Below are positions 16,132 to 25,993 of a stretch of 64,000 bases of DNA, piece by piece. The position numbers and the translations under genes were made by a program. Numbering within the stretch: position 1 is the first letter of the stretch; the number at the start of each line of letters is the position of its first letter. The stretch is from Brachybacterium kimchii (GTDB lineage: Bacteria > Actinomycetota > Actinomycetes > Actinomycetales > Dermabacteraceae). The stretch is taken from NCBI RefSeq assembly GCF_023373525.1, contig NZ_CP097218.1, forward strand, positions 806,001 to 870,000, given 5' to 3'. Below the pieces are notes generated by a model. The model did not search any database. It had not been told where the DNA came from and saw nothing but the letters and a program-made list of their open reading frames with translations.

Positions 16132-18585
16132 ATGAGCGCCAAGGATCCCAAGACCGCAGCTGTGGACGTCGAGGCCACCGACCCCGATCTCGAGGCGACC
16201 CCCGCACCTGTCGAGGAGGAGGACGCCGCCTTCGATGAAGAGGGCGGCACCTCCATCGCCGACATCGACACCGCCATCTCCTCCATGCGCGAGGAGCCGT
16301 TCCCCGCATCCCAGTACCCGGGGTCCATCGGAGACGTCTCCGTCGTCAAGCTGCAGTCCTCGATCGTCGCCCCGCTGGTCGCCCAAGCCCGCGGCTACCG
16401 CACCATCTCCGGCGACGACGACGCCCGCGACACCCTCCGCCGCTTCGGATACGACGGCCGCCGCAACCCCGGCCGCCACCTGCTCAACCTCGCCCGCCAG
16501 GGCGCATGGATGGAGATCCCCTACTTCAAGATGGACTCCGTCGCACGCGGAGAGCACATCCTCGGCACCCTCCAGCTGCGCCCGGAGGACGATCCGCCCG
16601 AGGGGTCCAGCTGGGCGAAGTACATGTTCCTCCGCGGGAGCGGGACCGCCATCGACGCCCACCCTGCGACCCCGCCCGAGTGGTTCTCCGACTCCAGCAT
16701 CCCCATGCTCTTCACCGAGGGCGTCGTGAAGGCTGATTCGGCACTGACCGCGATGCTCCGCGACGCCGGTGTCGAGGACAAGGCACTGCGCACAGCCGTG
16801 GGCGCCATTGATCCTCTCGAAGGACTGCGCGGACTGCTCGAGAGGATCCCCGAGGACAAGCGAGTGCTCATCCTCGCCATCCCCGGCGTGCAGTCCTGGC
16901 GCCGCAACGACGAGTGGAACACCGTCACCATGCGCGAGCGACGGGCCATCATCTGCTTCGACGGCGACATCGCGCGCAACGCCGCCGTGTGGGATGCCGC
17001 CCACGGGCTCATGGAGTTCCTGCGCGAGCGCAACGCCTCCGACACGTCGCTGGTCGACCTCTCCCCGCGCGGCGACGACACCGTCGACCCCAAGCGAGGC
17101 ATCGACGACTTCCTGGCCTACTCCGGCCGCTGGAAGGACGCGATGGACCTGCTGATCACCGAGCTGCCCGAGCGCCCCGTCGACGACACCGGCGAGAAGG
17201 GCGAGACCCGCGTGACCCCCGACGGGCTCGGCGTCGAGGTCTGCAACGTCCGCACCGACCCCAACGGCGGCCCGGACATCAAGACCTGGCAGAAGATCGA
17301 CGACGTCGGCGGACGCCTGCTGAGCTTCGAGGAGTTCCGCATGCCCACCTCCGACGAGCTCGAGAGCGGCCGCATCATCCCCGGCGCCGTCTCCCGCTCC
17401 GAACGCCAGGTCGCCATCTTCGTCCAGTGGCGCACGGCCGACGGACTCGTCGACTCCGCCACCATCCGAGGCCCCAAGGGCATGCTCGACGAGGACCCCG
17501 CGCGCTGGGAGACCCGCTACAGGGCGGACGTCCCCACCAAGGTCTCCGCACTGCCCTCCTGGCCGCCGCGCTCCGGGATCAACTGGACGCGCGCCATCAA
17601 GGCCTACCGCGCCTCCGAGACCACCGACGACGTGCTGTGGGGATGCCAGGGATGGGTCCCCACCAAGGACGGGATCCCCTCCTTCATCGCCGGGCGACAC
17701 GTGGTCGGGCCCGGCGGTGAAGGAGATGAGCGCTCCCAGGCCGGACTGACCGCAGACGACTTCCCCAACCTTGACGACTTCGGCGTTATCGACCAGACGC
17801 TGACCATCCCCGAGCAGCGTGACCTCCTGCGACGCATCGTCGAGGCCTACACGTCCACCGACACGTTCGTCGACCCGCGCTTCGGCATGGTCGCCCTCCT
17901 GTCCGGCGTGCGCCCGATCGCACCCATCACCCCGCACAGCGTCCTGTACCTCGTGGGAGGCCGTCGCTCCGGGAAGTCCTGGATCGCCTCGATGATCCAG
18001 GGGTTCTGGCAGTCACGCGGAGGCGCCTGGAGCGCAGAGCGCCTCCCTGGCTCCGCCATGGACACGCGCGCATGGATGGAGAACGCCGTCTCGAAGTCGA
18101 TGATGTGGGTCATCGACGACTTCGCCCCCAACTCCGACCAGCGGCAGTGGGAGAAGCAGACCAGTGACCTCGAGGCCATGGTCCGGTCCGCCTTCAACGG
18201 CGCAGGCAAGGGCCGCATGACCTCGGACATGAAGACCCGAGTGCAGAACCCTCCACGCTCGTTCGTCGTCGTGACCGCCGAGAACGAGCTGCAGGTCGAC
18301 TCCGTGCGTGACCGCATGCTCACCCTCTACAGCGACGGCGGCGGCGGGTTCATCAACTCCGCCTCCGAGGACCCGCTCGGAGCCCTGAACACCATGCTCA
18401 AGAGGGGCGACCAGGCCCGCCTGTCCGCACAGATGCTGCGGTGGATGTGCGACTGGTTCGCTCGCGACAGCTACGCCCAGGTTCGCTCGACCTTCGTCGC
18501 CGAGCGAGACGATGCGGCCGCGGACATCCGACGCCACGTCGAGCGGGAGCTCGGCAGCAAGGTCAACGCCACCCGGCACGCCTAG
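16132..18585 (+). CDS. Toprim-ATPase replication protein (DUF3854/DUF927-like primase-helicase), ends at in-frame TAG
   Basis: 817 residues. An acidic N-terminus (about 60 aa) leads to a DUF3854-type Toprim-like domain: LFTEGVVKADSALTAML near residue 200 and IICFDGDIARNAAVW near 280. A C-terminal P-loop ATPase has GGRRSGKSW near residue 609 and MMWVIDDFAP near 660. This is the layout of plasmid and phage primase-helicases, so it probably starts or primes replication. The frame continues past TAG 18583-18585 for 202 more sense codons, so it is either truncated or read through. It has no ribosome site, being leaderless from 16095-16122. Confidence 0.75.
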   Translation: MSAKDPKTAAVDVEATDPDLEATPAPVEEEDAAFDEEGGTSIADIDTAISSMREEPFPASQYPGSIGDVSVVKLQSSIVAPLVAQARGYRTISGDDDARDTLRRFGYDGRRNPGRHLLNLARQGAWMEIPYFKMDSVARGEHILGTLQLRPEDDPPEGSSWAKYMFLRGSGTAIDAHPATPPEWFSDSSIPMLFTEGVVKADSALTAMLRDAGVEDKALRTAVGAIDPLEGLRGLLERIPEDKRVLILAIPGVQSWRRNDEWNTVTMRERRAIICFDGDIARNAAVWDAAHGLMEFLRERNASDTSLVDLSPRGDDTVDPKRGIDDFLAYSGRWKDAMDLLITELPERPVDDTGEKGETRVTPDGLGVEVCNVRTDPNGGPDIKTWQKIDDVGGRLLSFEEFRMPTSDELESGRIIPGAVSRSERQVAIFVQWRTADGLVDSATIRGPKGMLDEDPARWETRYRADVPTKVSALPSWPPRSGINWTRAIKAYRASETTDDVLWGCQGWVPTKDGIPSFIAGRHVVGPGGEGDERSQAGLTADDFPNLDDFGVIDQTLTIPEQRDLLRRIVEAYTSTDTFVDPRFGMVALLSGVRPIAPITPHSVLYLVGGRRSGKSWIASMIQGFWQSRGGAWSAERLPGSAMDTRAWMENAVSKSMMWVIDDFAPNSDQRQWEKQTSDLEAMVRSAFNGAGKGRMTSDMKTRVQNPPRSFVVVTAENELQVDSVRDRMLTLYSDGGGGFINSASEDPLGALNTMLKRGDQARLSAQMLRWMCDWFARDSYAQVRSTFVAERDDAAADIRRHVERELGSKVNATRHA

Positions 18586-19191
18586 ATCGCCAGCGAGTAC
18601 CTGCTCAGCGTCACCATGCTCGAGCAGTACGCCGCCCACCTCGAGATGGACGACGAGTTCTGCGACCGGATCTCCTCCATGCGCGAGGACCTGGCCACCC
18701 TCACCGTCGATCTCTCGCGCACCCAGCAGGGGCGCACCGCCGGGCACGCCCTCGTCGATGCACTGCGCTACCTCCTGGAGAGCCAGAAGGGGTACGTCGA
18801 GGCGATCGTCCCGCAGGACACCGGCAACGGGCCCACTGCGGACACCAGCCTGAACCTGCGTCTGGGATGGCCGACCGGCCGCGATCCACGTGGGGAGATC
18901 CTCGGTCGCTTCGTGCCCAACGCGCGCGGCAAGGGCGTCGACGTCGTGGTGTTCTCCCGCGACGCCTTCCAGGCCGCCCGGCAGCATGCCAGGCACCTAA
19001 TCCCCGCCGGGCAGACGGCACGCACCAGCTGGCAGGCCGTCTGGCACGAGGGCCTCGTGGCCGACGGCATCTGGGAGCAGCGCGTCCGCGACGGGGCACG
19101 CACCGGGGAGATCGAGACGCAGGCCGGCGGGTCACGGTTTCGCGGCGTCCCCATCGCGATGTCGACCCTGTACGGCGAGGACGAGGCGTGA
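18586..19191 (+). pseudogene. In-frame continuation of the primase-helicase beyond TAG
   Basis: Same reading frame as 16132-18585, separated only by TAG. It is protein-like and helical at the start (ASEYLLSVTMLEQYAAHLEM, EDLATLTVDL), then a globular part (LNLRLGWPTGRD, LGRFVPNARGKGVDVVVFS). ATG 18616 has no ribosome site, so independent translation is doubtful. Either a nonsense mutation (for example CAG to TAG) split the gene, or the amber codon is suppressed. Confidence 0.6.
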
Positions 19192-19209
19192 GGTGGACGC
19201 CCGTTCACG

Positions 19210-19237
19210 GTCCCACGAGAGCTCCCGCCCGCCCACT
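19210..19237 (+). promoter_or_regulatory. Two-box promoter (GTCCCA-N14-CGCCCACT)
   Basis: Both boxes exact at 20-bp register, 36 nt before the nuclease start, which has a GAAGGGAG site. Confidence 0.7.
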
Positions 19238-19273
19238 TCATAGGGGTACGGACAGTCCACGAAGGGAGACCGC

Positions 19274-20740
19274 GTGTCCACAACCCTGACACGGGAGGGG
19301 CTTCATCTCGACGCCCTCGACGTGGACAAGGTGCGACGCCGGGCGCTGTCCGCCTCGACCGCGAAGTCCCTGCTGCACAACTGTGCCGCCGGGTATGCCT
19401 TCGGCAAGCTCGTCGGGGAGAGGGACAACGATCCCTTCGCCGCGACCACCCAGGGCACCGCTGTGCACGCCGTGCTCGAGGAGCTGTACAAGCTCCCGCG
19501 CGGGAAGCGCACTCGGCGCCGGGCAGCGAACCTCCTGCTGTCCATGGTCGCCCAGTGGCGGCACGGTGAGTTCCCCCAGCTGATGGACCCCGTGACCCGC
19601 CAACTGTTCATCTCCGACGTGATGGGCAAGTACCAGGGCATCTTCGACATCGAGGACCCCCGGAACATCGACGTGGTCGCCACCGAATGGCCCCTTGGCG
19701 GCATCGAGCTGGGAGGCGTCCCGTTCACCGGGTACGTCGACCTCACCCAGCGCGTGACCGCGCGAGGCAAGACCGGACTGCGCGTCGTCGACCACAAGAC
19801 CAGCAACAAGGTGCCGGACCGACGCACCATCGAGCGCTACGGCGACGACCACGGCGACCAGATCCGCCTGTACGCCGCCGCCCTGCGCAAGCTCCAGGAC
19901 GAGCCCGTCCTCGAAGGCCGTGTCTACTACGTGCGCCACGGCAAGAGCAGCGTCGTCGCGGTCTCCGACAAGCGCGTCTCCCAGACCGTCGGAGAGTTCA
20001 CCCGCGCCTGGGACACGCACAACGACATGGTCGCCGAGCAGATGTTCCCCACCAAGGTCGGCCCCCTGTGCGGATGGTGCCCACTGGTGAACCTCTGCCC
20101 CGCAGCGCAGGAGTCGCGCTTCAACACCGACCGCACGGACAGCCAGACCGCCCTGTGCGCCACGGACCTGCTGGACATCGACGCCTCCGAGGCGTCCTAC
20201 GAGGTGCCCGGTCCGCCCACTGAAGAGGTGTCCCCGGCAGAGACGGGAGACCTGATCGAACCCCACATGGAAGGACTGATGGAGATGGCCGAGCATTCCC
20301 TCGCCGAGGGCAAGCCCTGGGAGGAGACCGTCAACGACAGGCTCAACGGCGCCAGCTACGCCTCGATCGGCTACTTCGGCATCGCCTCCCTGTCCTACGA
20401 GACGCTGCACAAGCACGACATCCCGATCCAGCGCGTTTCCGTCGACGCCCTGACGGGAGTGCTGGCGAGCATCGTCACCACCGTGCAGTCGGGCCTCACC
20501 GGCTCCACGTCCTTCCAGGACGGCACCAACACGCGCATCCGCGGCGTCCTGCGCACCGTCCTCGACGCCGTTCCCCCGCCCTTCGGGGAGGACGCCGAGA
20601 GCTGGTCGACGTGGATCAAGATGACCACCGGCCACACCCGATCCATCGCCGCCGCCGCCATCCGGCTCGCGGACTCCGACGGTGCCGAGGCCGACCTCGA
20701 CACCCTGGCCACCATCGCCCCCGCGGGCAAGGAGGACTGA
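19274..20740 (+). CDS. RecB-family PD-(D/E)XK nuclease with likely Fe-S cluster
   Basis: 488 residues. Catalytic core: TGYVDLTQ, then RVVDHKTS near residue 171 (the D-x-K motif) and QIRLYAAAL (the QxxxY motif). Four cysteines, C37 and CGWCPLVNLC near 265, match the 4Fe-4S clamp of AddB/Cas4-type nucleases. The C-terminal 200 residues are an extra domain. GTG 19274 follows GAAGGGAG. It lies between the replication gene and transfer genes, suggesting a role in DNA processing or recombination of the element. No cas1 or cas2 nearby. Confidence 0.82.
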   Translation: MSTTLTREGLHLDALDVDKVRRRALSASTAKSLLHNCAAGYAFGKLVGERDNDPFAATTQGTAVHAVLEELYKLPRGKRTRRRAANLLLSMVAQWRHGEFPQLMDPVTRQLFISDVMGKYQGIFDIEDPRNIDVVATEWPLGGIELGGVPFTGYVDLTQRVTARGKTGLRVVDHKTSNKVPDRRTIERYGDDHGDQIRLYAAALRKLQDEPVLEGRVYYVRHGKSSVVAVSDKRVSQTVGEFTRAWDTHNDMVAEQMFPTKVGPLCGWCPLVNLCPAAQESRFNTDRTDSQTALCATDLLDIDASEASYEVPGPPTEEVSPAETGDLIEPHMEGLMEMAEHSLAEGKPWEETVNDRLNGASYASIGYFGIASLSYETLHKHDIPIQRVSVDALTGVLASIVTTVQSGLTGSTSFQDGTNTRIRGVLRTVLDAVPPPFGEDAESWSTWIKMTTGHTRSIAAAAIRLADSDGAEADLDTLATIAPAGKED

Positions 20741-20743
20741 CCC

Positions 20744-21301
20744 ATGACCACGCTCGACCACGCCCAGATCATCATGGCGGCGCACGACCGCGTCGCGAAG
20801 TACGACGTCACCGACGACGGTTTCGTCCAGGTGCCCGGCGTCGAACAGGCAGTGCCGCGCCAGGTGGCGGTGTCCAAGTCGATCCGCGAGCTCGTCGCCG
20901 AGCTGTCCGACGGATCCGCCTCGTGGAAGCTGATCGACCGCCTCAGCGGCACCGCGCAGGGCATCGACCTCAAGCGGTTCACGGGAACGATCGTCAAGGT
21001 CACCCGGGAGAAGTCCTCCACCCGCGGCAAGCTCCTGCTGTACACGGGTACGCAGCAGGAGATCGACGGCGTCGACCTCGGATACGAGATCGTGCGCACG
21101 GAGAGGACCGACAACCCCGAGGGCCTGATGGTCGCCTCCGAGGCGAAGTCCCTGCTCGGTCACCGAGTCCTGCTGTGGGTGATCCTCGAGCCCTGGGCCA
21201 ACAACCCGAACAAGAAGACCCGGGTCCTCCAGCACCTCATGGACCTCGGAGCCGACAACAGGTTCGATCCCGAGACCGGGGAGTTCGATCCCGACGCCTG
21301 A
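20744..21301 (+). CDS. Hypothetical protein, possible OB-fold
   Basis: 185 residues, 3 bp after the nuclease and in its operon. The middle FTGTIVKVTRE, LLLYTGT and VLLWVILEPW strands suggest a small beta-barrel, as in ssDNA-binding proteins. The N-terminal 60 residues are helical. No family is recognised; the link to DNA processing is from context. A strong hairpin follows. Confidence 0.6.
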   Translation: MTTLDHAQIIMAAHDRVAKYDVTDDGFVQVPGVEQAVPRQVAVSKSIRELVAELSDGSASWKLIDRLSGTAQGIDLKRFTGTIVKVTREKSSTRGKLLLYTGTQQEIDGVDLGYEIVRTERTDNPEGLMVASEAKSLLGHRVLLWVILEPWANNPNKKTRVLQHLMDLGADNRFDPETGEFDPDA

Positions 21302-21332
21302 GCCGTCCACGGTCCTCCTCACACCGATGGAC

Positions 21333-21373
21333 ACGGGCCGTGCCGACCTGCACGTCAGACCGGCACGGCCCGT
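21333..21373 (+). terminator. Hairpin terminator after 20744 gene
   Basis: Perfect 13-bp stem ACGGGCCGTGCCG with its inverted copy and a 15-nt loop, 31 bp after the stop. Confidence 0.8.
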
Positions 21374-21439
21374 CCCTGTGCGGAGAGTCCCGCCAGATCA
21401 CCTGCACCGACAGCGCTCACGACGAGTTCGGAAGGTCTC

Positions 21440-21447
21440 CGCCCACT
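21440..21447 (+). promoter_or_regulatory. CGCCCACT box starting the TcpC/VirB4 operon
   Basis: Exact second box; first box not recognisable. It shares GAGTTCGG-N4-GGT upstream with the box at 35138, the other transfer operon. An ATG lies 7 nt after the box and could start a 34-codon ORF overlapping the next gene. Confidence 0.6.
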
Positions 21448-21485
21448 AGGAGACATGACAGGCCCTCGACCCCGTGGAGGAACAC

Positions 21486-22034
21486 ATGACCGACCAGATG
21501 CTCGCCACCGACGACATCACCGACGACGCCCCTACGGAGGCCGTCGACACCGCCCCTGACGTGGTCGAGGACCCCGCGCCTCGCGCCAAGCGCACACCCA
21601 AGGCGAGGTCCCGGTCCGGGCGCACCCCCAAGCCGTCGGTGCGACGGATCGCCGAGAAGGCCGAGGAGATCGCCGAGACGGACGATCAGACCCGCGAGCT
21701 CGTCGCCCAGATGATCGGGGCGCCCTCCGTCGGTATCGCCGACCTGACCACCTCGATCATGGAAGCCAAGCGCACCCCGCTCGAGCGCGCCGTGGCGGAC
21801 CTGAACGTCATCCAGGACGGGAGCATCCCCGAGGCCGTCGTGCACCTGGTGGGCATGTCCAAGCCCGAGCTGCAGTCCCTGGCCCAGGTGGTCACCGCCT
21901 TCGCCGACGTCGAGATCCCCGACAAGATCCCCACGAAGTCCACGGACGCCGCGCTCGTGCTCGTCGACCCCGTACGAGAGGCCCAGGTCGACCAGGCAGC
22001 CATCGAGCGCCTGATCGGCCTGCTGGCGAAGTGA
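21486..22034 (+). CDS. Hypothetical protein with basic linker
   Basis: 182 residues. An acidic N-terminus and a basic stretch (RAKRTPKARSRSGRTPK) are followed by helices (RIAEKAEEIAETDD, VHLVGMSKPELQSLAQVVTAF). Family not recognised. It is first in the operon leading to TcpC and VirB4-like genes, with GGAGG before the ATG, so it may belong to the transfer apparatus or its regulation. Confidence 0.6.
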   Translation: MTDQMLATDDITDDAPTEAVDTAPDVVEDPAPRAKRTPKARSRSGRTPKPSVRRIAEKAEEIAETDDQTRELVAQMIGAPSVGIADLTTSIMEAKRTPLERAVADLNVIQDGSIPEAVVHLVGMSKPELQSLAQVVTAFADVEIPDKIPTKSTDAALVLVDPVREAQVDQAAIERLIGLLAK

Positions 22035-22038
22035 CCTG

Positions 22039-22404
22039 GTGACGATGCGCAGCCCTTGGGAGACCATCCGCGTTGCGTGCCGCGCCTGGAGGCCGGCACC
22101 GCGACGCGAGGACCACCCGTTCTCACACGACCCCGGCACGTGCCGGGTGTGCTGGCAGCCGTGCTTCGAGGCGCGCCGACCCGGCACGGACTTCTGCGAC
22201 GACTGCTGGCTGCGGCTGGCCACGCACCGCTCCGTGGACGTGCGCAGCGCCGTGGTCTCCCGCGACGACATCCCCCTGGAAGTGCTGCAGGACATGACCG
22301 AGGACATGGACGCGCCCGTGGCCTACGCCGCGAGGGAGCGAGTCGCTCGGTACGCCGAGGACCGCGCCTCGGACGACATCGACTGGATGGAGAAGACGAG
22401 CTGA
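22039..22404 (+). CDS. Small zinc-ribbon protein
   Basis: 121 residues with CRVCWQPC and CDDCW, two CxxC knuckles about 20 residues apart forming a likely zinc site. A helical tail (VRSAVVSRDDIPLEVLQDM, APVAYAARERVARYA) recalls HEAT-like repeats. GTG 22039 and ATG 22045 are both possible. Its stop overlaps the TcpC-like start. Confidence 0.6.
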   Translation: MTMRSPWETIRVACRAWRPAPRREDHPFSHDPGTCRVCWQPCFEARRPGTDFCDDCWLRLATHRSVDVRSAVVSRDDIPLEVLQDMTEDMDAPVAYAARERVARYAEDRASDDIDWMEKTS

Positions 22405-23459
22405 TGGCACGCAAGAAGACACGCGGCCGCAACCAGGTCGAGGACATGCTGGACACCGCCGTCACGGTGCCCAGCGACACCGCGCGCTCCAACCCCGGCA
22501 AGAGGCGCTACGCCTGGGTCCGACGCAGCATCTGGACGAACCTCATCGTCGCCCCGTTCTCGGTCGTGCTGCTCCTGGCGGCCATCGTCCTGTTGAGCAA
22601 CGCCGTCACCGGGGACAGCGAAGCCTCGTCGGCGTCCGCAAATCAGACCGGCCGCACGGAAGCCGAGAGCTCCCTGCGGTCCTGGCTGGATTCGAACGAC
22701 TCCATCTTCCACGGGGCCGAGATCTCCTCCTGGGACGGAGTCACCGACACCGAGTCCGTCAAGGCGACCGAACAGGACGTCGGCTACACCCTGATGACCC
22801 ACCAGTTCACGATCCGCACCTCGGACGGCACCTATTACCACGCGGCAGTGCGCACCGCCTACGCCGCCAGCCGCGGCGTGAAGGTGCTGTCCACGCCGAC
22901 GATCACCCCCATCGATGCCAGCGCGGTCTCCGACTGGGACCCCCAGGAACCCATGGACGGATGGCGCACCAGCGGCGCGTCGGACTCCACCACGAGCGCG
23001 ATCACCTCGTGGGCCAAGGCGCTCACCACATCGCCGAACGATCTCAAGCTCGCAACGCGCGACGGCGACTCCTCGCACGTGTACTCCTCGCTCACCGGCG
23101 TCACCGCCGGGGAGGTGCAGGTCATCACCGCTGCATCCCCGGTGACCAAGCAGGGCACCGCCGACACCTCCACCGTGGTAGCGACCGTCAACGTCGAGCT
23201 CCTGCCGGCCGACTCGAAGGGCAGCGGAGACGCCAAGACGAACGTCCAGTACGACGTCCTCGTGCGCGGCGCCGACACCGCCGCGCCCTACGTCACCGCC
23301 TGGGGACCCGTCGGCTCTGGCACCGGCCTGAGCAACTACCAGAACGCGGTCTCTCTGGACGGGGACGTCGACTCCGAATCGACCAACCAGTCGGGTGCCT
23401 CCGACGCAGGTGGCGCCGATCAGACAGACCAGCAGACCGCATCCGACGGAGGGGAGTGA
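22404..23459 (+). CDS. TcpC-like conjugation protein (VirB8-type fold)
   Basis: 351 residues. A short basic cytoplasmic tail, one membrane helix near residues 45-67 (NLIVAPFSVVLLLAAIVLL) and an extracytoplasmic region that can be read as two NTF2-like domains, the architecture of TcpC from Gram-positive conjugation systems. A Gln/Ser/Asp-rich C-terminus follows. It sits directly before the VirB4-like ATPase, which supports a channel role at the membrane. Confidence 0.65.
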   Translation: MARKKTRGRNQVEDMLDTAVTVPSDTARSNPGKRRYAWVRRSIWTNLIVAPFSVVLLLAAIVLLSNAVTGDSEASSASANQTGRTEAESSLRSWLDSNDSIFHGAEISSWDGVTDTESVKATEQDVGYTLMTHQFTIRTSDGTYYHAAVRTAYAASRGVKVLSTPTITPIDASAVSDWDPQEPMDGWRTSGASDSTTSAITSWAKALTTSPNDLKLATRDGDSSHVYSSLTGVTAGEVQVITAASPVTKQGTADTSTVVATVNVELLPADSKGSGDAKTNVQYDVLVRGADTAAPYVTAWGPVGSGTGLSNYQNAVSLDGDVDSESTNQSGASDAGGADQTDQQTASDGGE

Positions 23460-23463
23460 CCAG

Positions 23464-25983
23464 GTGGCGAACACAGCGAAGGCACCGCAGATCTCACTGC
23501 AGAGCCTCAACTCGCCCATCATGCCGACCGCCACGAAGATCCGGTACCCCGACGGCCGGATCCTCCCTGTGGCCGGCAAGCTGAACCTGTACCGCAAGGT
23601 CCCCATGGCCCCCGTGCGCGATGCGAAGACCCACAGCGACGCCCTGAACGTCGGCGACTCCCTCGCAGCGGCGTTCGAGGAGCTCGCAGCGGATACCTCG
23701 TACACCGCCGCTCGCCGATCCGTCGCCCGCAGCCGGTACCGCTCCTTCCACCTGCTGCTGGTGAATCTCCCGCGCCGCTACTCGCCACCGCCGGAGTCCC
23801 GATACCCCGAGGACCTGCAGGCATGGTTCGGCAACCGGCGCATCCAGGACCGCGTGCTGCTGTTCGGCACCGGGCTGAACGACGTCATCGGGGGAGCAGA
23901 CCGCTCCCTGCGAGATGCCGTCGACTCCCTGGCCACGTCGCTCGTGACCGCCGAAGTCCCGCTCAGCGACTACCAGCCCGATTACGAAGACGTCGACGAC
24001 ATGCTCACGCGGTCCGGGCTCACCATCCCCACCACTAGGGACTTCCACCTGGCTGAGACCTGGTGGGCCGCCGGAGGGTCCAAGGACGCGTCCCTGCTGC
24101 CGCACGCCGACCACATCCACGTCTTCCGCACCGTCGCCGGCGCCGAAGCAGCCGCCCGTGCCGACGTCGCGTCATGCGCGACCTGGCCCTCGGGCATCGA
24201 AGGTCACCACGTCCTGCAGCTCGGCTCCGTGCACGGCCTCGACCTGCCCTTCCAGGCGGCGAAGGAGAAGCTGAGCTCCTGGGTGACGTCGCTGCTGGAC
24301 AAGGGCGCCGTGATGGTGTCGATCCGCGGAAAGATCGAACCCAGCGCGATCACCCGCAGCGAGCTGCGCAGACAGCGTCGCCGGTACCTCCGCGACATCC
24401 GCAACGCCCGCGCCGAGGGCAAGCTGGATGACCAGCAGCAGGACGAGATGGAGCAGACCCTGCACTCCGTCGAAGGCGCCTACTCCACGGGCAAGGCCTT
24501 CCCCACGCTGGTGGAGACGAGCGTCGTCGCAGCCTTCGCCGGTATCGGGAAGAAGCGGCTGGACACGCTGGGCAATGGCACGGCGTTCGAGGTCGCCCCC
24601 ATGAACAACCGCCAGCATCCGGCGCTCGCGGAGAGCTGGGTGGCATCCCCTGTGCGCTCGAACCCGAACCTCATGGACCTGCCGTCCTCCACCGTCGCCT
24701 ACTCGGGCATGCCGTCCCTGGCGACGGTCGGAGACGCCACCGGCATCACCCTGGGCTTCACCGTCCACGATCGACAGCCCGCGCTGATGAGCGCGACCAG
24801 GTCCTCCGACCAGGACGTCTACCCACTCGGAGCGGTCGTGGGGTCCAGCGGCGCCGGCAAGTCGCAGCTGTTCGCCTTCGCAGCCGACCAGTTCTGCAAG
24901 GAAGGCCGCCCCGTCATCGCCATCACCCCCAAGAAGGGCGAAGACTTCACGCAGGCCTTCGGCGAAGACTGCACGTCGTTCTCGCTGGACTCGTTCGCCG
25001 GCAGCTCCGGCGGCATCGGGGGAGCAGGCGGCACGGGAGTGTTCGACCCGCTGCGGTTCTCGAAGACACCCGCAGACGGCATCAACACCGCCGTGTCGAT
25101 GCTGCACGCCGTGAACGTGTGGCCCGAATCCACGCAGAACCTCGAGGCCGACCTGCAGGCGGCCCTGAAGTTCGGCGTCGCGCACGGCGCCAAGGCCATC
25201 GGGACCGCCCTCAAGGTCGCCAAGGAGCACGGCAGGGCCAGCGCCGAGCTCGCCGACCCGATCATCCGCCAGTCCGAGAACGACCCCATGTTCGGGGCCA
25301 TCGTCGGCCTGAGCGACGAGGGCGCGGTGCTGAGCGCCTCGGAGGGCATCACGTACATCAAGGTCGGCAACGCTGACCTCGAACTGCCGCCCATGGGCGT
25401 CGACCAGAGGTCGCTCAGCCTCACCCAGCGCGTATCGGCAGCACTCATCCGCATGATGGTCTACGGCTCCGCCGAAGCGCTGCGCGGCCGTCGCGGCGTG
25501 CTCGAGCTCGACGAGGCGTGGGTGTTCCTGGGCGCCGGTGCCGAGGAGGTCGAACGACTCGGTCGCCTGGCCCGCTCGCTCGAGGTGTTCCCGATCCTGT
25601 TCACCCAGCGCATCTCGGACCTCATCGAAGCGAACCTCACGAACCACATCGCCCGCGGGATCATCCTGCACACCAAGGACAAGAAGGAAGCGGAGGCCGC
25701 CTTCAAGCTCTTCGGGGTGCAGGCCACCGAGGAGCGCGTGGCCTACACCATGGCGCCCGAGCGCATCGGCCAGGGCGGCGCCAACTTCAACAGCAGGAAG
25801 CCCCTGTTCACGTACGACGAGAAGGGCAATCGCACAGGCCTGATCCGAGGGGCCATCGGCCTGTACTGCGACATGGACGATCGCGCCGTCGACATCGAGG
25901 TCACCATCCCGCAGAACTTCCTCGACAAGTCCTCGACCAACGCCCTGGACCGCGCAAAGCGAGAAGGACGCCAGGTGATCTGA
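23464..25983 (+). CDS. VirB4/TraE-type conjugative transfer ATPase
   Basis: 839 residues. Walker A GSSGAGKS near residue 460, Walker B GVLELDEAWVF near 680 and then TQRISDLIE, in the order typical of VirB4/TcpF. The N-terminal 400 residues resemble the CagE/TrbE-like region. GTG 23464 is 4 bp after the TcpC-like stop. This ATPase powers the type IV secretion channel for DNA transfer. It is the best single marker that the element is conjugative. Confidence 0.88.
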   Translation: MANTAKAPQISLQSLNSPIMPTATKIRYPDGRILPVAGKLNLYRKVPMAPVRDAKTHSDALNVGDSLAAAFEELAADTSYTAARRSVARSRYRSFHLLLVNLPRRYSPPPESRYPEDLQAWFGNRRIQDRVLLFGTGLNDVIGGADRSLRDAVDSLATSLVTAEVPLSDYQPDYEDVDDMLTRSGLTIPTTRDFHLAETWWAAGGSKDASLLPHADHIHVFRTVAGAEAAARADVASCATWPSGIEGHHVLQLGSVHGLDLPFQAAKEKLSSWVTSLLDKGAVMVSIRGKIEPSAITRSELRRQRRRYLRDIRNARAEGKLDDQQQDEMEQTLHSVEGAYSTGKAFPTLVETSVVAAFAGIGKKRLDTLGNGTAFEVAPMNNRQHPALAESWVASPVRSNPNLMDLPSSTVAYSGMPSLATVGDATGITLGFTVHDRQPALMSATRSSDQDVYPLGAVVGSSGAGKSQLFAFAADQFCKEGRPVIAITPKKGEDFTQAFGEDCTSFSLDSFAGSSGGIGGAGGTGVFDPLRFSKTPADGINTAVSMLHAVNVWPESTQNLEADLQAALKFGVAHGAKAIGTALKVAKEHGRASAELADPIIRQSENDPMFGAIVGLSDEGAVLSASEGITYIKVGNADLELPPMGVDQRSLSLTQRVSAALIRMMVYGSAEALRGRRGVLELDEAWVFLGAGAEEVERLGRLARSLEVFPILFTQRISDLIEANLTNHIARGIILHTKDKKEAEAAFKLFGVQATEERVAYTMAPERIGQGGANFNSRKPLFTYDEKGNRTGLIRGAIGLYCDMDDRAVDIEVTIPQNFLDKSSTNALDRAKREGRQVI

Positions 25984-25993
25984 CCCGGCCGGC

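Noticed and set aside
20211-20222. CGCCCACT matches inside coding sequence (also GCCCACT hits near 9361, 26990, 48943, 59350, 61546)
   Set aside because: They lie in conserved coding sequence, lack a correctly spaced first box and have no start codon nearby; counted as chance. The box at 32896 is also in a coding end but has both boxes and an 8-nt start, so it was kept.
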